A stretch of 45,581 bases of DNA from Phytophthora quininea (lineage: Eukaryota > Oomycota > Peronosporomycetes > Peronosporales > Peronosporaceae), in the NCBI GenBank assembly GCA_011947345.1, contig JAAVTG010000913.1, positions 1 through 45,581 of the forward strand, given 5' to 3'. The translations under genes were made by a program, and so were the position numbers. How positions within the stretch are numbered: position 1 is the stretch's first letter; the number at the start of each line of letters is the position of its first letter. Below are positions 31,546 to 41,459 of this stretch, in pieces. Under the pieces are notes generated by a model. That model was not told where the DNA came from and did no database searches. It saw only the letters and a program-made list of their open reading frames with translations.

Positions 31546-33621
31546 ATGACGACGACCGTGGACCTGCGTATCCTGGCCAACGGCATCCCCACGGAGCTGC
31601 CGACGCACCCTGGCAACCACCCGGATCCGAGTGTGCCCAAGGCGCCGCACCGCAACATCGACGGTCTCTCCCAAGACGAGCTGGTGCTGGCGGTGCAGAA
31701 CGCGCTGCGCTACTTCCCCGAGCACTTCCACGCCACGCTGGCGCCCGAGTTTGCCCAGGAGCTCAAGGACGAAGGTCACATCTACATGCATCGCTTCCGA
31801 CCGACGACGTACGAGATGAAGGCCTACCCGATCGAGCTGTACCCCGCCCAATGCAAGCAGGCGGCCAGTATCATGCTCATGATCATGAACAACCTGGACC
31901 GACGGGTGGCGCAGTTCCCCAACCACTTGGTCACATACGGCGGCAACGGCAGCGTGTTCCAGAACTGGGCGCAGTACCTGCTCGCCATGAAGTATCTTTC
32001 GCAGCTCACGGAGCAACAGACGCTCGTCATGTACTCGGGCCACCCCATGGGCCTGTTCCCGAGTCGTCCGGCTGCTCCCCGCATGGTGGTGACCAACGGT
32101 CTCATGATCCCCAACTACTCGACGCGTGCGCAGTACGACAAGGCCTACGCTATGGGCAACACGCAGTACGGTCAGATGACGGCCGGAAGCTATTGCTACA
32201 TTGGCCCGCAGGGTATTGTGCACGGCACCACGATCACCGTGCTCAACGCCTGCCGCAAGTATCTGCAGCGCGAGAACACACGCGGCACGGTGTACGTGTC
32301 GTCCGGACTTGGCGGCATGAGCGGCGCGCAGCCCAAGGCTGGAGTCATTTCTGGAGTCATCTCCGTGACCGCCGAGATCGACGCTGCTGCGGTCAAGAAG
32401 CGCCACGAGCAGGGCTGGGTGGACGAAGTCGTGACCGACTTGGGCGCCTGTGTTGCTCGTATTCGTGAGGCCAAGGCCAAGGCTGAGGTGGTCAGCATCG
32501 CCTACCACGGCAACGTCGTCACACTGTGGGAGCGTCTCGCCGACGAGGCCGAAGCTACGGGCGAGGTGCTGGTGGAGTTGGGCTCGGACCAGACCTCCCT
32601 GCACAACCCGTTCAACGGCGGCTACTACCCGGTGCAGCTGACGTTCGAGGAGTCCCAGCGCGTCATGGCTGAAGACCCTGCACGGTTCCGCGAGCTGGTG
32701 GAGGAGTCTCTGCGCCGCCACGCTGTCGCAGTCAACCGACTGACCGCCAAGGGCATGCGATTCTGGGACTACGGCAACTCGTTCCTGCTCGAGGCTCAGC
32801 GAGCTGGCGCTGACGTGCTGCGTCCTGGAGTCAAGCCCGAGGAGGCTGTCGTGTCTACCACGGCCTTCAAGTACCCGAGCTACGTGCAGGACATCATGGG
32901 CGACATTTTCTCTCTCGGCTTCGGCCCCTTCCGCTGGGTCTGCACGTCCGGCAACCACGAGGACCTGAAGAAGACGGACGCCATTGCTGCTCGCGTGCTT
33001 CGTGAACTGCTTGCTGACCCGGAGGTCCCGGACCGCGTTGCGGCTCAGTTGCGAGACAACCTCCGCTGGATCGAAGCCGCCGAGGAGAACAAGCTGGTCG
33101 TCGGCTCGGAAGCTCGCATCTTGTACGCAGACCGCGTGGGTCGCGGCACGATCGCCATGGCCTTCAACGCCGCCGTCGCCAGCGGCGAGATCTCTGCCCC
33201 GGTGGTGCTCAGCCGCGACCACCACGACGTGAGCGGCACCGACAGTCCGTTCCGGGAGACGTCCAACGTCGAGGACGGCTCGGCGTTCTGCGCCGACATG
33301 GCCGTCCAAAACGCACTGGGCGACGCCGCCCGCGGAGCGACGTGGGTCGCGCTGCATAACGGCGGCGGCGTCGGCTGGGGCGAAGTCATGAACGGCGGCT
33401 TCGGCATGGTGCTGGACGGCTCCGACGACGCGCGCGACAAGGCTGCGTGCATGCTCGGCTGGGACGTCAACAACGGCGTCGCTCGTCGCGCCTGGGCGCG
33501 CAACGCCAACGCGCGCTTCGCCATCGAGCGCGAGATGCAGAAGGACCCGCTGCTGACCGTGACGCTCGCTAGCCACGCCGACGACGCGAGCGTGCGCAAC
33601 GCAGTCAACAAGCTCTTCTAG
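31546..33621 (+). CDS. Urocanate hydratase (urocanase)
   Basis: Intact, intron-free, 691 residues. ATG 31546 (MTTTVDLRILANGIP) is chosen as the first ATG after the initiator-like site; the length suits eukaryotic urocanases, longer than the roughly 560 residues of bacterial ones. Diagnostic segments: YGGNGSVFQNWAQYL, YSGHPMGLFPS, GLGGMSGAQPKA, DQTSLHNPFNGGYYP, YGNSFLLEAQRAGADV, IMGDIFSLGFGPFRWVCTSG (active-site Cys near residue 466), DHHDVSGTDSPFRETSN and WVALHNGGGVGWGEV, which together build the tightly bound NAD+ site. It converts urocanate to imidazolonepropionate (EC 4.2.1.49), the second step of histidine breakdown, in the cytosol. No other histidine-pathway gene is in the window. GC-rich codon use is that of the housekeeping block and unlike the transposon region just upstream; the mariner element ends only about 300 bases before it. 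Confidence 0.97.
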   Translation: MTTTVDLRILANGIPTELPTHPGNHPDPSVPKAPHRNIDGLSQDELVLAVQNALRYFPEHFHATLAPEFAQELKDEGHIYMHRFRPTTYEMKAYPIELYPAQCKQAASIMLMIMNNLDRRVAQFPNHLVTYGGNGSVFQNWAQYLLAMKYLSQLTEQQTLVMYSGHPMGLFPSRPAAPRMVVTNGLMIPNYSTRAQYDKAYAMGNTQYGQMTAGSYCYIGPQGIVHGTTITVLNACRKYLQRENTRGTVYVSSGLGGMSGAQPKAGVISGVISVTAEIDAAAVKKRHEQGWVDEVVTDLGACVARIREAKAKAEVVSIAYHGNVVTLWERLADEAEATGEVLVELGSDQTSLHNPFNGGYYPVQLTFEESQRVMAEDPARFRELVEESLRRHAVAVNRLTAKGMRFWDYGNSFLLEAQRAGADVLRPGVKPEEAVVSTTAFKYPSYVQDIMGDIFSLGFGPFRWVCTSGNHEDLKKTDAIAARVLRELLADPEVPDRVAAQLRDNLRWIEAAEENKLVVGSEARILYADRVGRGTIAMAFNAAVASGEISAPVVLSRDHHDVSGTDSPFRETSNVEDGSAFCADMAVQNALGDAARGATWVALHNGGGVGWGEVMNGGFGMVLDGSDDARDKAACMLGWDVNNGVARRAWARNANARFAIEREMQKDPLLTVTLASHADDASVRNAVNKLF

Positions 33622-33793
33622 ACGACGACGACAGCAAGTTTTGAGTAGATGAAAGTAGCGTCCGGCCAGCAGCGTTCAATAGAGCAACCGCTTCAACCTT
33701 GTCAATGTAGCCATGATGATCCGCCAAATGTGACATGTGTTGGAATGAACCAGCCAATGAAACCGCTTCTTCAGTATTGAGCCCGATTTGGCG

Positions 33794-33800
33794 TCATTCC
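33794..33800 (+). promoter_or_regulatory. Initiator-like TCATTCC
   Basis: Lies 56 bases before ATG 33856 and downstream of the alternative ATG at 33735. It supports 33856 as the true start of the phosphoesterase gene. Confidence 0.35.
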
Positions 33801-33855
33801 TCGACCTGCTTGATCCTCGTCGAATCTCCTGCTTCTCTTCGTGCACCCCATCGCC

Positions 33856-35478
33856 ATGACGGAGACCACCGACGCGCAGCTTTCCCCCAGGACCAAGCGC
33901 CGGCGCAGCAGTCCGTGCAGAGCGAGCCTAAGCCCACAATCACCGACCAGACCGCCAGAATCGTCGTGCTGTCGGTCAACGACGTGTACGACATGGTGCC
34001 CAACGAGCACGGCCACGGCGGCATCGCAGAGTTCGCGACGCTGCTGGAGCGACAGAAGGCCACGGTCCCGGAGGACGCCACGCTGCTGGTGACGTTGAAC
34101 GGAGACTTCCTGTCGGGCTCGGAAATGGGCGAGCGCTTCAAAGGGTGAGTGGGTTCAAATAGGACAGATCTAGTGCTAGTACTAACAGTGTTTGGGATTG
34201 ACCACCGTAGCGCGCACATGATCGATCTGATGAACCATTTGGGTATCGAGTATTTGGTGCTGGGCAACCACGAGTTCGACTTTGGAGCCGACGAGCTCAA
34301 GAAGAGGATGCAAGAGTCCAAGTCCAAGTGGTACGGCTCCAATGTGCGAGACGCTGCCACCGGAGCTCTCTTTGAGGGGTCATCGACACAGAGATCATCC
34401 CGCTCAAGGACGGACTGAAGCTCGGTATCTTTGGCGTGTGCACAGAGGAGACACCGACGCTCTCGTATCCTGGAAATAGTGTAGTGTTTGAGGACGTGTT
34501 TGTTACTTCACGACGCTGCGTTGAAGACCTGAAGGCGCGTGGGGCCGACTTTATCTTGGCGTTCACTCACCTGTCGATTGCGCAGGACAAGCAACTCGCG
34601 CGTCGTGTTCCGGGGATCGATCTGGTGCTTGGTGGACACGACCACGAGCCGTTCACGCTGTACGAAGGCAAAACTTTCGTCCACAAATCTGGACAGAACG
34701 CTTACTGGCTGGGTAGACTTGAGTTCCAATTAACCCGATCTGCTGAACACCCTGAGCGGGGTCTTGCCATCTTGCCACAATGGAGCATGCTGGCCAACGC
34801 TCACTTGCCGCCGCAGCCGACGTGTCAAGAAATTCTCTTTAAGTACATGCGAGCTATGGCAAGTGAGGATGACCCAGAGCAGAACGCTCGCGTGTTGGCC
34901 ACACTGGGGACCACCCTGTCGACCAGAACTGCTCTTTTGCGAGCAGGAGAATGCAACTCGGGGAACTTGGTGGCGGATGCGCTGCGCAGTGAGTTGGCTG
35001 CCGATGTGGGCTTCATTAACGGAGGCTTTATCCGCGGAGACAAGGAATACCCCGCACGGTCAACCATGACAGTGGGCATTCTGAAACAGGAGATGCCGTT
35101 CCCCGACCAGCCGTGGCGGTGCGAATTAAAGCTGGCGATCTGCGAGATGCTTTTCTGCAGCACGTGAAAAAGTATCCGCAGCAAAGCGGTTCTCACCCGC
35201 ACGTGTCTGGGCTGAAGTTGACGATCGACTTGCGCTCGAACCCGCCCGTAGTGACCAAGATGGTCAACGACGGCGGAGAACCCGTAGACCCGGAGACCGA
35301 ACTCGTGGTGGCCACGTCCAAATTCGTTGCTGGTGGTGGCGACGGCTGCTCGTGCTGGCTGAAGGGCGAGATTCTCCGTGAGGCTGCCAAAATTCCTCAA
35401 GTCGTGGCCGACTTTATGATGAAGAAGCGGCTGTTGTCGTACCCCGAACAAGAAGGTCGCATTACAATTCTCGACTAG
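33856..35478 (+). CDS. 5'-nucleotidase-family metallophosphoesterase, frame-broken in three places
   Basis: Exon 1 33856-34144, intron 34145-34210 (GTGAGT...CCGTAG), exon 2 34211-35478; about 519 residues when three one-base gaps are bridged. Metal-binding motifs of the calcineurin-like N-terminal domain are all there: VLSVNDVYD, LNGDFLSGS, VLGNHEFDFG, FTHLSIAQD and LGGHDHE. The C-terminal 5'-nucleotidase domain has GECNSGNLVADALRSELA, GFINGGFIRG and SKFVAGGGDG. Gaps: CC at 33913-33914, GGGG at 34376-34379, CC at 35111-35112, each one base short. No signal peptide, so probably cytosolic; it should hydrolyse nucleotide or other phosphate esters, substrate unknown. An upstream ATG (33735) gives a longer open N-terminus in the correct frame, but it lies before the initiator-like site and lacks family similarity. 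All motifs survive, so sequence errors are likelier than decay. Confidence 0.86.
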
Positions 35479-35622
35479 GTGGCCATCAGTAAGAAGGAAA
35501 AATAATAATCAACACAGCGCGATATCATCACCATGACAAGAACCACCTCGTCAACACTCAGAAAATGTGTTCAAGTCCACGTGCTGGTCATAATCGTCCG
35601 GATAATTGGAGCAATAAACTTC

Positions 35623-37923
35623 TCAAAGTACTGGAGGTGCTGCAAAGGCAAAGATGAGTGACAGTACCAAGCGCGGTAAATCAACACGATGCCGTTGATG
35701 CTGCCGAGATCCACGTCTCTTCTTCATTGATCCCAGTTCTCCAGATCTGAAAAGGCTCAGAAAAGCAATTTTGCTCTCAATAGACAATGGCATTTTTGGT
35801 CGAGGAAGCGGCGCAAGATGGCACTCTCTCAGCATGCCTAAGTGCCGCGACAAGACCGATGGGCAAACAAGCTCGACGTACTCCATCATATCGTTGCCGT
35901 GAAAAAGGCTGGGTAGCTTCGATATCACATCAGATCCACTATAAGTGTCGGGGAAAGCGTCTATGATTTCGGTTCGGACACGTGGGAATCGCAACCGAAC
36001 CCGTTCTAAAGTGCTCACAAGCAAATTCGCGTCATTTCCAGAACTAGAGGCGTGCCACGAGAACGATGAGGCAGGGATTTCCTTGTTACGCGCACGGAAA
36101 TCTTTGAAATTGAAATGCATGTCAAACGCTGGTCCCTGAAAAAGTGTCAGCTCTTCAAGTTTGGGACAGCACTCGAGCAGCCAATTCTCCGGAGCCACAC
36201 GTAGCTGTTGCTCACCTTCTCTTTGGTTGATCTCGTCACTCAGTTCCAAAACAGCTAAAGAACCGCCGACAGCTCGCAGAAAACTCGGTAAGTCATCGAA
36301 GGTTGGGATCAAGCCATCGCGCTGGAACTCGATGGTGAGCGCTGTAATATTAGATGCAGTCTTCACGTCTTCGATCGGCTCGCTGAACATCAAATCTATC
36401 CGCAGGACTTGGCATCTCCCATAACCTGGAATCAACACACTAACCCACTTGCTGTTGCCGTCGTCGCTAAATGTACGCACAAACTCGATCGATGAGGTTG
36501 ATGTCCACATAGTTGCCATTGCGTTTCCTTGCAAGTGTATCACAGAATTGGCAAGCAACGTTGCGTCACTTTCATCAAGTAACCCACGAGGGAGTCCAAA
36601 TAGTTCCTCTTCCGGGTGCTCGGACGCCAGTACAGAAGAAAAAGCCTCAACGTCTTCTGCACTCATGCTGCTAATACCTAGGAGAGCCAGCGATTTTAAC
36701 GATGAATGCATACGCGCTCTCCTTGAGAATAGTGCGTAAGCTATCCACCTCCACCAGTCCCTCGACGTACCAAGCTCATCCAGTTGTTGGGCCATGTTGA
36801 TCGACAAATTCTTGACCGTTTTGTTGAACATTAACGCAGAAAACATTGCTGCCAGATCTATCGGTACCTTGTAAACATTTTCAAAGACAAGGTGAACAGT
36901 GTTCAGTTGTAATGGGCCATCAGGGTCTGCTTTCACGTCTTCCCACGGCTTGCCAGGGGTTGGAGGAGGCGGGCGTATTTGTGTGCTGAAAACGTTGGTC
37001 ATAACCTGGCCAAAGGCCATCACCATGGCACGTTCATCTACGTATCGTCCAGGTCGCAAATTCATGCAGATAGACAAATGCGAGAATCTCACATTACCAG
37101 CAATCGCGGTCGAGATATCGCAAGCCATCATGGGATCAATGGCATACGATCCCAAAACGGCCACCATCAGCTCCTGTACAAACTTGCAGCGCAATGAGCC
37201 GCATGGGACGGCTTCGTACTCTCGACTTGCATAGAATGTTTCCCACTGCTCTGCAATTTCCACCTGTGCTCGTACAACATTCCCATACACTGTCGTCGTC
37301 CCGTAGTCGTCGCCCGAGTCGTGCACTCGAACAGGGATCTCAATCTCCACTCCAGGCATGTCATCTCGTAATTTAGAGTCCAAGGCAGCGATTTTCGTCA
37401 ATGTTTCCAAGTACTCTGCGCTAGGATTCGAGCGCTGCTCGGTGCCGAAAAACCGGCCCAGATCCGAGTTCAAAATGTCATTATTATTGTGGTCTTGCAA
37501 GTCCAAGTGCACCAGAAATTGAGCGGGGATCTCTTCCTCGAACTTTGGCTCGCCCTGTTTCCCGACGTCCAGCTTGCAGTTCTCTGCTAGAAGATATCTC
37601 CAGGCATCGTAGTCCACGTAAGCGACTGCGACGAGCAGTGCCAGAGCCTCGCGAGCTTGCTGGAATTTGGATAAGAAGTTTTCTTCGTCGTCGGGCTCAC
37701 TATGGACATCGCGGCGCCACGGCAGCTCCACGTGGAGACGGCGCTTTATCACGCTCCACATCTGCTCCTTCCGTGTCGGATATTGGAACGCCAATCGGCC
37801 CTGCAGGGCCGCGCACCACGGCGCCATGAAGTACCATCGTTCCATTGATTCAACTTTGCTGAAGGCACAGCCTGTAGCCCCCAATAGAGAGTGCTCAAAT
37901 GAGACCAGTTGGTGTAAACACAT
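35623..37923 (-). CDS. Large uncharacterised protein, oomycete-specific type
   Basis: One unbroken frame, 766 residues from ATG 37923; ATGs at 37845 (MERWYFMAPW) and 37827 (MAPWCAALQG) are alternative starts, and an initiator-like TCATTTG on the minus strand near 37895 lies inside the long form and would favour them. No transmembrane segment or signal peptide. The N-terminal third contains a helical LSKFQQAREALALLVAVAYV. The middle and C-terminal parts have irregularly spaced hydrophobic units (FSHLSICMNL, VKNLSINMAQ, LKSLALLGIS, LAVLELSDE, LEELTLFQG) that look like weak leucine-rich-type repeats. It ends in a basic RRGSRQHQRHR and a hydrophobic tail, LPRLVLSLIFAFA. I do not recognise a named family; the layout is like large, lineage-expanded oomycete proteins. 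Transcribed divergently from the gene at 38585, and tail to tail with the phosphoesterase gene. Confidence 0.75.
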   Translation of the reverse strand: MCLHQLVSFEHSLLGATGCAFSKVESMERWYFMAPWCAALQGRLAFQYPTRKEQMWSVIKRRLHVELPWRRDVHSEPDDEENFLSKFQQAREALALLVAVAYVDYDAWRYLLAENCKLDVGKQGEPKFEEEIPAQFLVHLDLQDHNNNDILNSDLGRFFGTEQRSNPSAEYLETLTKIAALDSKLRDDMPGVEIEIPVRVHDSGDDYGTTTVYGNVVRAQVEIAEQWETFYASREYEAVPCGSLRCKFVQELMVAVLGSYAIDPMMACDISTAIAGNVRFSHLSICMNLRPGRYVDERAMVMAFGQVMTNVFSTQIRPPPPTPGKPWEDVKADPDGPLQLNTVHLVFENVYKVPIDLAAMFSALMFNKTVKNLSINMAQQLDELGTSRDWWRWIAYALFSRRARMHSSLKSLALLGISSMSAEDVEAFSSVLASEHPEEELFGLPRGLLDESDATLLANSVIHLQGNAMATMWTSTSSIEFVRTFSDDGNSKWVSVLIPGYGRCQVLRIDLMFSEPIEDVKTASNITALTIEFQRDGLIPTFDDLPSFLRAVGGSLAVLELSDEINQREGEQQLRVAPENWLLECCPKLEELTLFQGPAFDMHFNFKDFRARNKEIPASSFSWHASSSGNDANLLVSTLERVRLRFPRVRTEIIDAFPDTYSGSDVISKLPSLFHGNDMMEYVELVCPSVLSRHLGMLRECHLAPLPRPKMPLSIESKIAFLSLFRSGELGSMKKRRGSRQHQRHRVDLPRLVLSLIFAFAAPPVL

Positions 37924-38584
37924 CTGTTATACACAAACCGAACCAATACTGAAACCAATATAAGGTGGCGCGAGACAGGCGCGCGGCAATTTGTAAAGAT
38001 AAAGCGCAGTTTGGACGCGTGCTGCCTTGCAGCAGTCTTGTAGAAGGCGAGACCCGATGACAATGTCGATTCTCCCAGCGATAGATGGATGCCGCAGCGC
38101 AGCGCTCGATCACTAACAACAGCTCGACGGCAGCCGCAATGTCTGCAATCGACTGGTTCAACTTTTCTCGTATTGTCAAAATTACCTAATCTACGTAAAA
38201 CTCGCTCTGGAACGGACCAAGATGGAGTCACTGCCGCCAGCATGCACCAGTTTCGCCGTGTAGGACCCTCGTAATGCTCTCTATCGTTCTTGGTGGGCAC
38301 CTGCGGCGCCAAACGGCAACCATAATGTGTCCCCAGCGGGTTATATTACAGCCCGTGCAAGCGCTGTGCGTCTCTTCTACTGACTTCATTTTGCTTCTTG
38401 TCTGTCTACCGTTGGGAAGGACGTCCTGGCAATCCTCGTCGGCGCCTTCTTCGGCCGCTTTAGGAGCGTTCCTGTCGCCAGTCCCAGTCGCCGCGTCGAT
38501 TGTGGCCAGACACTTCCAACTCGGGGGCTGCGTCACGTCGCTTCGTCGACCGTTGCGTCCGATTTACTCTCAAAGCCAGCCAAC
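37924..38584. other. Divergent intergenic region
   Basis: About 660 bases between two genes transcribed away from each other, so it must hold both promoters. A TCATTTTGC at about 38385 is initiator-like on the plus strand. Open frames here (for example minus 37749-38312) show no domain. Confidence 0.45.
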
Positions 38585-39975
38585 ATGCGCGCGTGGGCCC
38601 TCTCCGCGCTCGTAGCAGCGATCGCCTGCAGCTCCTGGATCCACACAGCGGGCGCGGCCTGCGCTTCCATCTGCTACACCACCGACCTCACAGGCTTCGG
38701 CCCCGGAGGCGTCGCCGGCTGTACATGCAGCGGGTCCGGCGCCACAAGGTCCGGCTCGGGCGGCTGCAGCTGCGGCCAGTGCTACCAAGAGACCAACGGA
38801 GCCGTGATCGGCTACGCTATCAGCTCTGACGGCACGTGCACGTACGGCACCAACTGCGGGGACTGCGAGTACTCGTCCAGCTCGAGCGGGTCGACGACAT
38901 CTACGACCAGTTCCTCTAGCTCCAACAAAACGACTTCCTCGACGTCGTCCACATCCAAATCGTCGAAATCGTCCAGTGGGACGACCACAACAGCACCTAC
39001 TACAGGTAAGTTGCTGGCCGTTGGAGGGGGGAGGTGCTTACGCTCACTGGCTACGTTGTCTTTTTGTCCTTGTGCTGCTGCTGCATTGCCACTCGACGTA
39101 CTCGTGCGTTCTGTATTTGGCTCCTTGTTGCTTCTTGCGTTGATCTGCTGCTTCTGTCGTCGCGTCTCGATCTCATGGCATGGTATGGGTGTGGTCGTGG
39201 TTGTGGAATTGTCTATTTGGCGCTTACAGATACACCGTCCACGTCGTCCAATGCTTCTACTTCCTCAGGTTCGTCGTCTATTAAAACGACTTCTGCTCCG
39301 TCTCCTACTGCAACAGGGTCCACCTCAACGACCGCGTCAAGCAGATCAAGCTCCGGAAATGCCGCAGGGAAGCTGGTAGCACGGTGGGCTCTAACTGTAA
39401 GTGATGCAGGTCCTGTTGCAAGATACCAAGGTCTTCTAACACTTGCTTTTTGTTTGGTCTACAGCTAGTAGCGGCGGGTTAAAGACATGGCAGATTGCGC
39501 TGATTATTTGCTGCGGCGTGTTGATCTTCACGGTGGCCGTGGTGTCGGTGCTTTCCTGCTACTGCAAGGCTCGCAACCGTCTGTACGAGAACGAAGATGA
39601 ACAGGCAGACGCCACTTACTACGAGCAGCAGTACCCTCGCCAGCGCCAGGATGTTGTCGGCAGCGGCGCCGGTGCCGTCCCCACGCCGACTATCTTTCCC
39701 AGGGACCAAATAGCGCACGCAGTCACGCGCGGTCAGGAAGCTTCACGAACGAACTGAAGCCCATGTACGCGAACTCGGCTCATGGCAGCAACGATAGATT
39801 AGTGGGTCTCGCTCCCGTACATATGCGCAACAGCTCCGGCGACCTGGCCGGAATGGGTAACGCGTACGCGATGGACCGTCGACCTAGTGGTAGCAACCGT
39901 TCTGTTGGCCGCCGACCAAGCCTCGAGCAGGGATACACATCTCGCGATCGAGATTCGTTGGCTGTCGAGTTGTAG
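38585..39975 (+). CDS. Secreted Cys-rich, Ser/Thr-rich single-pass membrane protein
   Basis: Exon 1 38585-39005, exon 2 39230-about 39396, exon 3 about 39465-39975, with GTAAGT donors and TTACAG/CTACAG acceptors. A signal peptide (about residues 1-24, MRAWALSALVAAIACSSW) leads to a Cys-rich domain of about 70 residues (CASICYTTDL, CTCSGSG, GCSCGQCYQ, CGDCEY). A long Ser/Thr stretch follows, likely O-glycosylated, then a membrane span after GGLKTWQIALIICCGVLIFT and a cytosolic tail with YYEQQYPRQ and VGRRPSLEQGY. The layout resembles cell-wall stress sensors or mucins, but I recognise no named family. The last splice joins one base out of phase, and a further one-base gap near 39679-39700 moves the tail to the frame GSFTNELKPMYAN; both fit the base losses seen elsewhere in the window. 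Confidence 0.7.
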
Positions 39976-40676
39976 ACGTGAATGTGGCTACCAGACGTAG
40001 AGCGTTTGCCGACAAAGCCGAATTACCACAAAACACCAGAAAAATCAAGCAGCACGTCGAGGCAGGAGGAAACAAGGCGAGTGGAAGGTTGACGTCGACG
40101 GCAGCGTCCGCGACTGACGGGGCACAAGCTCGCAGTTTTGGCGATAGCTTTCCCCTCATGGTGTATGATCCGTGAGCACGCCGAGTTCATCGCAGCCGAG
40201 CAAGTAAGGCGCAACAATTACGTGGAAGTAAGTTTTCGGCGCTATATTTCAGCTCTCGGTAATAAAGATAACGTTTGATAAACGACGGGATCGTTGACCA
40301 AAGACAACGTTTTCAAAGACCTCGGCTGGAGTCAACCTGCAGCTGTGGCAGACATGGAGCAGGATTCCTGGAGCACCCTTGACGTCCTACGAAGCTGGCA
40401 GTGAAATCAACTCGAACGCGGAAAACGAGTTTGGAAAATAATAGTAAGTAGCAAATGGTCTTGGTGTAGATGACTTGTCTAGTTCTAATCCTTCCCGAAA
40501 TGAGCTCCATAGGCTTTGATCCCTCATCCGCCCTCGTCCTGCGGTATCTGGGAAAGGAAGCGAGCGCACTAACGGTAAGCCAAACATTTTCAAAAGCAGT
40601 GTCATTGCCTCGCTATGCTTATCGTTCAACTGCCTCGAAGCGGAAGCTTCTTATGCAACAGGCTGCTGGATCTCCG
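39976..40676. other. Intergenic, no gene recognised
   Basis: Convergent spacer. Open frames at 39978-40175 (plus) and 40387-40629 (minus) have no domain; the former is probably 3' untranslated sequence of the surface-protein gene. Confidence 0.45.
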
Positions 40677-41217
40677 TCACAAAGACTTCTCGCTGGAGTC
40701 TTCTGGGTCCATCTTCAGGTAAACTTCTCGTGCTGGAGCGTTGGGATGGAGTCCTTTCGTGCCAATCCACTCGTACAGCATTTGGTAGACTGGTCCTAGA
40801 TCGCTGTAGGAGCCGACGTGCACCGCCGAAACCACGCGAGGCATTGCCTGCAGCGTCCGAACGGAGATCGACGCCGCCTTGGCCTCTTCCTGGTCAACCT
40901 CAACCTCTGCAGCAATGGGGAGACACACCTCTGCGTCGACATCCATCTCCTTGTACTCTTGGTCGTAGTAGATGGTCACACAGGGCCCCGCAATGGCGAC
41001 GCCGCGAGCTCGAAAACGCCAACACTTGGGCCCAGAGCTCTTTCTGAGCTCGGTAGTTAGCGATCACCGCACGTAGCGCTAGCACGCGCACTTCCGGTAC
41101 AGATTTGACCGTAGGCGGACCGCCAGCAGCTTTCACCGCAGCGGCAGCCACAGCTTCACGGTCGGACATTCTGGGAGACAACAGATCGACGACTGAACCG
41201 TCGGCCATCAGGTGCAC
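40677..41217 (-). CDS. GyrI-like / AraC-effector-binding domain protein, one frameshift
   Basis: About 180 residues in two overlapping frames. From 41217 (MHLMADGSVVDLLSPRMSDR) the N-terminal half runs through VKSVPEVRVLALRAVIANYR to AQVLAF. The frame then changes at about 41013-41016, where a run of four bases (T on the coding strand) holds one too many, and continues GVAIAGPCVTIYYDQEYKEM, VCLPIAAEVEV, MPRVVSAVHVGSYSDLGPVY, EWIGTKGLHP, AREVYLKMDP to the stop. The pair of strands with the later HVGxYxxLGxxYxxLxxWI and a final REVYL is the GyrI-like (PF06445-type) small-molecule-binding fold, known from bacterial MerR/AraC regulators and stand-alone proteins. No DNA-binding domain is present, so it is probably a stand-alone ligand-binding protein. 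Function unknown; a bacterial origin is possible. Confidence 0.75.
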
Positions 41218-41349
41218 CCAACAGATAACTAAGGGATCAATTATAGTGCGTCTTTATCAAGAAAAGCTGTCTGGAATCGACCGCAGACATCGATCCGCGG
41301 GACTGCCTCAGACAGCGCTCCATTCAACAGTATCTGTCATTCATGTTCA

Positions 41350-41370
41350 TCATTTCCCTCCATTTTCAAA
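41350..41370 (+). promoter_or_regulatory. Oomycete-type initiator plus flanking element
   Basis: TCATTTCCCTCCATTTTC follows the oomycete core promoter layout (YCATTYY then a CAWTTTNYY-like element). It is about 110 bases before the Nse4 ATG. Confidence 0.55.
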
Positions 41371-41459
41371 AGTGCCACCGAAACCGTACATTCTTGTAAC
41401 AACGTCATGTTCATTACACCAATTTGTACCTGTAGCCAATTCCGCGCCAAAAAGCAAAA

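Noticed and set aside
31516..33576. A 686-codon open frame on the strand opposite urocanase
   Set aside because: It is the antisense shadow of a GC-rich, strongly codon-biased gene; its His/Arg/Val-rich translation has no domain.
33735..33855. Upstream ATG at 33735 as start of the phosphoesterase
   Set aside because: It lies before the initiator-like site at 33794, adds a segment without family similarity, and is only in frame because of the suspected missing base at 33913.
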